Shown here: piece by piece, positions 60,116 through 64,000 of the stretch
Layout: each line of letters starts with the position of its first letter
Numbering within the stretch: position 1 is the first letter of the stretch
NCBI RefSeq assembly: GCF_900091605.1
Contig: NZ_FMCQ01000005.1
Span: 248,001-312,000, forward strand
Source: Micromonospora tulbaghiae
GTDB lineage: Bacteria > Actinomycetota > Actinomycetes > Mycobacteriales > Micromonosporaceae
Reading direction: 5' to 3'
DNA length: 64,000 nucleotides
Made by a program: the position numbers and the translations under genes
Notes under the pieces: generated by a model
The model's input: only the letters and a program-made list of their open reading frames with translations
The model's database searches: none
What the model was told of the DNA's origin: nothing

Positions 60116-62080
60116 TCAGCCGACCGGGCCGCGCAGGAACTTCTCGGCGATCGGCGCCGCGACCTTCGAGCCCGCCCCGCCCTGCTCGACGAAGACGGCG
60201 AAGGCCACGCCGCCCTGCCAGCCGACGAACCAGGCGTGCGTGTGCGCCGGATTGTTGTCGTACTCCGCGGTGCCGGTCTTGCCGTGCACCGGCTCGCCCG
60301 GCACGTCCGCCAGCGCGCTGCCGCTACCCGAGGTGACCACCCCGCGCATCATCGACTTCAGTGCCGCCACCGACTCCGGCTTGAGCGCCTCGCCGGCCGG
60401 CGCGGGCTTGGCCGGCGCCGGGTCGAGCAGCAGCTTGGGCTGCTCGAACTTGCCCCGGGCCACCGCCGCCGTGGCGCTCGCCATCGCCACCGGGCTCACC
60501 AGCGTGGTGCCCTGGCCGATCGCGGCGGCGGCCTGCTCGGTGGCCGGTCCGTTGGCGGAGATCTTGCCGGTGAACGCGTCGGTGCCGAGATCCCACGCGG
60601 CCTCCAGGCCGAGCGTACGGCCGGCCTGGGCCAGCCCGTCCGGGCCGAGCTTCGGCGCCAGCGCGGTGAAGGCGGTGTTGCACGACTTGGCGAAGTCGGT
60701 GGCGAACGGCACCGCGCCCAGCTCGAAGTTGTCCGAGTTCTTGAAGACCCGGCCCTCGACCGTCGACGTCTTCGGGCAGTCCACTGTCGTCTGCGGTGTC
60801 ACCGCGCCCCGGTCGAGCAGGCCGAGTGCGCTGACCATCTTGAACGTCGAGCCGGGCGGCACCTGGGCGGTGAAGGCGAGGTTGTCGCCCGCCGCGCCCG
60901 GGCCGTTCGCGGCGGCCAGCACCGCGCCGTCGCTGATCCGCACGGCGACCAGGGCGGAGCGGCGGGTCTGACCGCGCAACGCGGTGTCGGCCGCGTTCTG
61001 GGTGGCCGCGTCGATGGTGGTCTTCACCGGCTGGCCGGGCTTCGGGTCGCTGCGGTACAGCTCGGTGCCGGTCGGCTCCACCTTGCCGTCCGGGGTGGTC
61101 CGCTCGGTGATCACGGTGACGCCGGGGACGCCGCGCAGCCGCTCGTCGTACCGGCCCTGGAGACCGCCGTGGCCGACCAGGTCGCCGCGCGCGTACCGCT
61201 CGGGGTGGGCCTGGAGGTCGTCGGCGGTGGCCTGGTCGACCGAGCCGAGCAGCGCCCGGGCGAACTCGCGGGTCGGCGCCAGCATGAGCTGCTCGGAGAC
61301 GAACCGGGTGCCGGGCAGGTCGTAGATGCGCGGCTTGATCTGCCGGTACGCCTCGTCGCGCAACGTCACCACCTCGACGAGCCCGTCCGGCTTCGCCGCC
61401 TTGAGCCGCTTGGGCAGGTCGCCCAGGTCGACCGGCGGGGTGAGCGCGGGCCGGATCGCCTTGAACGCGGCGTCCAGCTTCTTGACCAGGCCGGGCACGT
61501 CGGTGACCTCGCCGGGGACGACCTGCACCCGGACCACCGGGCGCGGCGCGACGATCGGCTGACCGGCCGCGTCCAGCACACCGGCGCGCTGCGCCGGCTC
61601 CCGCCGCAGCGCGATCTTGTCGCCGCTCTCCAGCTTCTCGTGCACCACCGACGGCTCCCAGATCACCTGCCACTTGTCGTCGCCGCCGCGCTTGAGGCGT
61701 ACCGGATTCTCGTAGGCCCAGTCGCCGCCGCCGGGCAGCGCCCAGCTCACCTTGATCCGGGCGGTGGCGACGTCGCCCTTGGTGGTGATGTCGCCGGTGC
61801 GTGCCAGCTCCGGCGGGTTGGCCGCGAGCGCGCCGGCGAGCGCCTGGATCTGCTTGGTCACCTCGGCGGCGGGCACCCGCCCGCCGGCCGGCTCGACGAA
61901 GCCGACCGCCTGGAGGTCGCCGGAGCGCCAGCCGCCGAGGAACGCCTCGACGGCCGTATCCGGGCCGTCGTCCCCGGAGCATCCGGTCAGCGCGCCGGCT
62001 GTGACCAGCACGGCTGCCAGCGTCGCGAGGACGCGGTGACGGGTGTGGCGAGGGTGGCGGACGGGGTACGACACGGGCAT
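60116..62080 (-). CDS. Lipoprotein penicillin-binding protein (MecA_N-type transpeptidase)
   Basis: From ATG 62080 (GGAGGG upstream) the product has 654 residues. A lipobox LTGC gives a lipid-anchored Cys34. Residues about 40-160 form the NTF2-like MecA_N domain, a dimerisation domain precedes the transpeptidase, and the latter has SxxK at Ser411-Thr-Phe-Lys414, SxN as SCN (466-468) and KTG (601-603) in HGKTGTAEYDNN. It cross-links peptidoglycan outside the membrane. MecA_N-type PBPs often have low beta-lactam affinity, so intrinsic tolerance is possible but unproven. It is a core gene, divergent from NAD-glutamate dehydrogenase. Confidence 0.92.
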   Translation of the reverse strand: MPVSYPVRHPRHTRHRVLATLAAVLVTAGALTGCSGDDGPDTAVEAFLGGWRSGDLQAVGFVEPAGGRVPAAEVTKQIQALAGALAANPPELARTGDITTKGDVATARIKVSWALPGGGDWAYENPVRLKRGGDDKWQVIWEPSVVHEKLESGDKIALRREPAQRAGVLDAAGQPIVAPRPVVRVQVVPGEVTDVPGLVKKLDAAFKAIRPALTPPVDLGDLPKRLKAAKPDGLVEVVTLRDEAYRQIKPRIYDLPGTRFVSEQLMLAPTREFARALLGSVDQATADDLQAHPERYARGDLVGHGGLQGRYDERLRGVPGVTVITERTTPDGKVEPTGTELYRSDPKPGQPVKTTIDAATQNAADTALRGQTRRSALVAVRISDGAVLAAANGPGAAGDNLAFTAQVPPGSTFKMVSALGLLDRGAVTPQTTVDCPKTSTVEGRVFKNSDNFELGAVPFATDFAKSCNTAFTALAPKLGPDGLAQAGRTLGLEAAWDLGTDAFTGKISANGPATEQAAAAIGQGTTLVSPVAMASATAAVARGKFEQPKLLLDPAPAKPAPAGEALKPESVAALKSMMRGVVTSGSGSALADVPGEPVHGKTGTAEYDNNPAHTHAWFVGWQGGVAFAVFVEQGGAGSKVAAPIAEKFLRGPVG

Positions 62081-62368
62081 GAAGCGGTCCCTCCGGTGCT
62101 CAACTGCCCTGCACGCTAGTACGGGCCGGCGCTCCCCACCGCCCCGCCACGGCCTCCGGCAGCGCGAGAAGCGGCGTGTGGCAGTGTGATGAACATCGCC
62201 AGCCGGGGTACTCCGCGAGCGGCCGACCACGGACCCGCAACGGGTGAAAGGACAGAGTCCCGATCCGGACGTCCGGCCAGTGGTCCGCCGCGGGAGGTAC
62301 CGCGCGGTAGGGCCTAGGCTGGGCGGCAGAGTGACCCACAACGCGGTGGGTCGAGGGGAGTGGCACCG
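62081..62368. promoter_or_regulatory. Divergent region PBP / NAD-glutamate dehydrogenase
   Basis: A 288-bp gap without a gene. TAGGCT (about 62,313) is a candidate -10 for the dehydrogenase; no clear -35. GAGGGGAG (62,353-62,360) is a strong ribosome site before ATG 62369. The PBP has GGAGGG before its own start. No other repeat or hairpin stands out. Confidence 0.4.
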
Positions 62369-64000
62369 ATGGACCGGCGTCCGGCGATCAAACCGGGACC
62401 CGACCTCCGGCAGGCTGACACCGGCCGGGACGACGACAGCTTCGATTCGGCGACCGACGGAGACGGTTTCAGCCGTCTCGACACAGGAGTGACCGGGATG
62501 ACCGGTTCCAGCATCGACACCCTCTACGACCTGGGCCTGCCTGCGCAGGCACTGGCCGACGAGTCGGAGGACGCCGAGCTGGACGAGCCCGTTCCCAACG
62601 CGGAGCGGCTGGTCGCCCAGGCGGTCGCGCTGGCCGGCGACGACCACGACGCGGCCACACTGGTGGACCGCTTCTGGCGGTTCGCGCCGGACGAGGAGCT
62701 GATCGGCTTCACCGCCGAGGAGATGCTGGAGGCGGCCCGGGCCCACCGGGACCTGGCCCAGCAGCGGGTGCCGGGCGAGCTGAAGCTCCGCATCCACGAG
62801 CCGGACGCCGAGCAGCACCACACGGTCGTCGAGATCGTCACCGACGACATGCCGTTCCTGGTCGACTCGGTGACCGCCCTGCTGAACTCCCGTCACCTGG
62901 ACGTGCACCTGCTGGTGCACCCGCTGGTCGTGGTGCGGCGCGAGCCGCTGGGCCGGCTCACCGAGGTCTCGGCGGACGTGGAACCGGACGACGCCATCGC
63001 CGGTGACCTGGTCGAGAGCTGGATGCGGATCGAGATCGACCCGGTCCGCGACCCGGCCGAGCGGGAGACGCTGCGCCGTGAGTTGCAGCGGGTGCTCACC
63101 GACGTGCGCGAGGCGGTCGAGGACTGGCCGAAGATGCGGCAGCGGGCCCTCGCGCTCGCCGACGAGCTGGCCGCCGCCCGGACGTCGGACAATCGCCCGC
63201 CGGTGCCGGAGAAGGACATCACCGACTCGGTGGAGCTGCTTCGCTGGCTGGCGCACGACCACTTCACGTTCCTCGGCTACCGGGAATACCGCCTGGTCCA
63301 CACCGACGGCGCGCGCGGCGGGCAGGCCCTGGAGGCGGTGCTCGGCACCGGGTTGGGCATCCTGCGTTCCGACTCGCCCGAGGCCCGGTCGCTGAACTCG
63401 ATGACGCACGAGGCACACGAGAAGGTGCTGGAGAAGCGCCTGCTCATCATCACCAAGGCCAACTCGCGCGCCACTGTGCACCGGTCGGCGTACCTCGACT
63501 ACATCGGCTTCAAGATCTTCAACGAGGCCGGCGAGGTGGTCGGCGAGCGGCGCTTCCTGGGCCTGTTCTCCACCGCCGCGTACCGGACCAGCGTGCAGGA
63601 GCTGCCGGTGGTCCGGCGCAAGGTCGCCGAGGTGCTGGACCGCTCGGGCCTGAGCCTGCGCAGCCACTCCGGCAAGGACCTGTTGCAGATCCTGGAGACC
63701 TACCCGCGCGACGAGCTGTTCCAGATCAAGACCGACGACCTCTACCACGCGGTGATCGGCGTGCTGCGGATGGCGGGCCGCCGGCAACTGCGGGTGTTCC
63801 TGCGCCGCGACGCGTACGGGCGGTTCATCTCCTGCCTGATCTACCTGCCGCGGGACCGGTTCACCACGCAGAACCGGCTGCGCATGCAGGACATCCTGCT
63901 GCGCGAGCTGAACGGCGTCGGCGTCGACTACACCACGCGGGTGACCGAGTCCATGCTGGCCCGGGTGCACTTCATCGTGCGCACCGACCCGAACAACCCG
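62369..64000 (+). CDS. gdhB: NAD-dependent glutamate dehydrogenase, large (180-kDa) type, 5' part
   Basis: The frame is open to the window edge, so 544 codons of a protein usually about 1,600 residues long are seen. It deaminates glutamate to 2-oxoglutarate in the cytoplasm. The N-terminal features match the L_180 class: DDMPFLVDSVTALLNSR, HDHFTFLGYREYRLV, RSAYLDYIGFKIFNEAGEVVGERRFLGLFSTAAY and FQIKTDDLYHAVIGVL. ATG 62369 has an excellent GAGGGGAG site; ATG 62498 also has one (AGGAG) and starts nearer the conserved part. The 43 extra codons have less GC at the third position than the rest, so the later start is a real alternative. Confidence 0.92.
   Translation, partial: MDRRPAIKPGPDLRQADTGRDDDSFDSATDGDGFSRLDTGVTGMTGSSIDTLYDLGLPAQALADESEDAELDEPVPNAERLVAQAVALAGDDHDAATLVDRFWRFAPDEELIGFTAEEMLEAARAHRDLAQQRVPGELKLRIHEPDAEQHHTVVEIVTDDMPFLVDSVTALLNSRHLDVHLLVHPLVVVRREPLGRLTEVSADVEPDDAIAGDLVESWMRIEIDPVRDPAERETLRRELQRVLTDVREAVEDWPKMRQRALALADELAAARTSDNRPPVPEKDITDSVELLRWLAHDHFTFLGYREYRLVHTDGARGGQALEAVLGTGLGILRSDSPEARSLNSMTHEAHEKVLEKRLLIITKANSRATVHRSAYLDYIGFKIFNEAGEVVGERRFLGLFSTAAYRTSVQELPVVRRKVAEVLDRSGLSLRSHSGKDLLQILETYPRDELFQIKTDDLYHAVIGVLRMAGRRQLRVFLRRDAYGRFISCLIYLPRDRFTTQNRLRMQDILLRELNGVGVDYTTRVTESMLARVHFIVRTDPNNP

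Noticed and set aside
62081..63970. Upstream extension of the PBP frame giving 1,284 residues
   Set aside because: The extra 630 residues are antisense to NAD-glutamate dehydrogenase and lack motifs; ATG 62080 has a good ribosome site and is followed by a lipoprotein signal.

Overview
The window is a high-GC actinomycete chromosome segment, most likely from Micromonosporaceae (Micromonospora-like). The evidence is the strong GC bias at third codon positions, the Scy/FilP-type hyphal coiled-coil genes beside an ethylmalonyl-CoA cluster (an order I know from Streptomyces), the 180-kDa-type NAD-glutamate dehydrogenase and the many GTG starts. I found no rRNA, tRNA, CRISPR array or insertion sequence.

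Layout. 1-2.7 kb: two DivIVA-like coiled-coil genes (Scy-like, cut by the window edge, and FilP-like). 3.0-7.4 kb: ethylmalonyl-CoA/propionyl-CoA genes (ccr, mce, thiolase, meaB). 7.4-13.4 kb: a TetR regulator divergent from an internally duplicated membrane protein, then an Asp23/Gls24 protein, a FadR-type GntR regulator and a secreted P1/DmpA-family peptidase. 13.4-14.2 kb is non-coding and rich in repeats: palindromic REP-like elements, a 49-bp tandem duplication and ten copies of a 7-bp unit.

14.2-29.0 kb is a catabolic island. A solute-binding lipoprotein, a formylglycine-generating enzyme and an isopropylmalate-type dehydrogenase lie on the minus strand. They diverge from a nine-gene plus-strand operon: MocR regulator, M20 hydrolase, aldehyde dehydrogenase, four ABC-transporter genes, SDR and a Cys-type sulfatase. 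Together they look like import and intracellular breakdown of a sulfated compound. 29.1-37.7 kb holds branched-chain 2-oxoacid dehydrogenase genes, an aminotransferase, methylmalonate-semialdehyde dehydrogenase, a PucR regulator and a small ACT-like protein. At 38.0 kb is a mutase whose specificity residues (Phe80, Gln198) are those of isobutyryl-CoA mutase, so valine-derived isobutyryl-CoA could feed the butyryl/crotonyl-CoA chemistry encoded at the left end.

42.1-59.8 kb is a compact seven-gene minus-strand defence operon: a class 1 DISARM system (drmD, drmMI, drmA, drmB, drmC). It carries two additions, a GmrSD-like DUF262/HNH protein between drmMI and drmA, and a protein after drmC joining a possible RelE-like domain to a UvrD-type helicase. 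The 3' part of drmMI is much lower in GC than its surroundings, which suggests an exchanged target-recognition module. The arginase-like gene at the left border has an aberrant C-terminal tail, which may mark the island junction. The right end returns to core genes: a lipoprotein penicillin-binding protein and the start of NAD-glutamate dehydrogenase.
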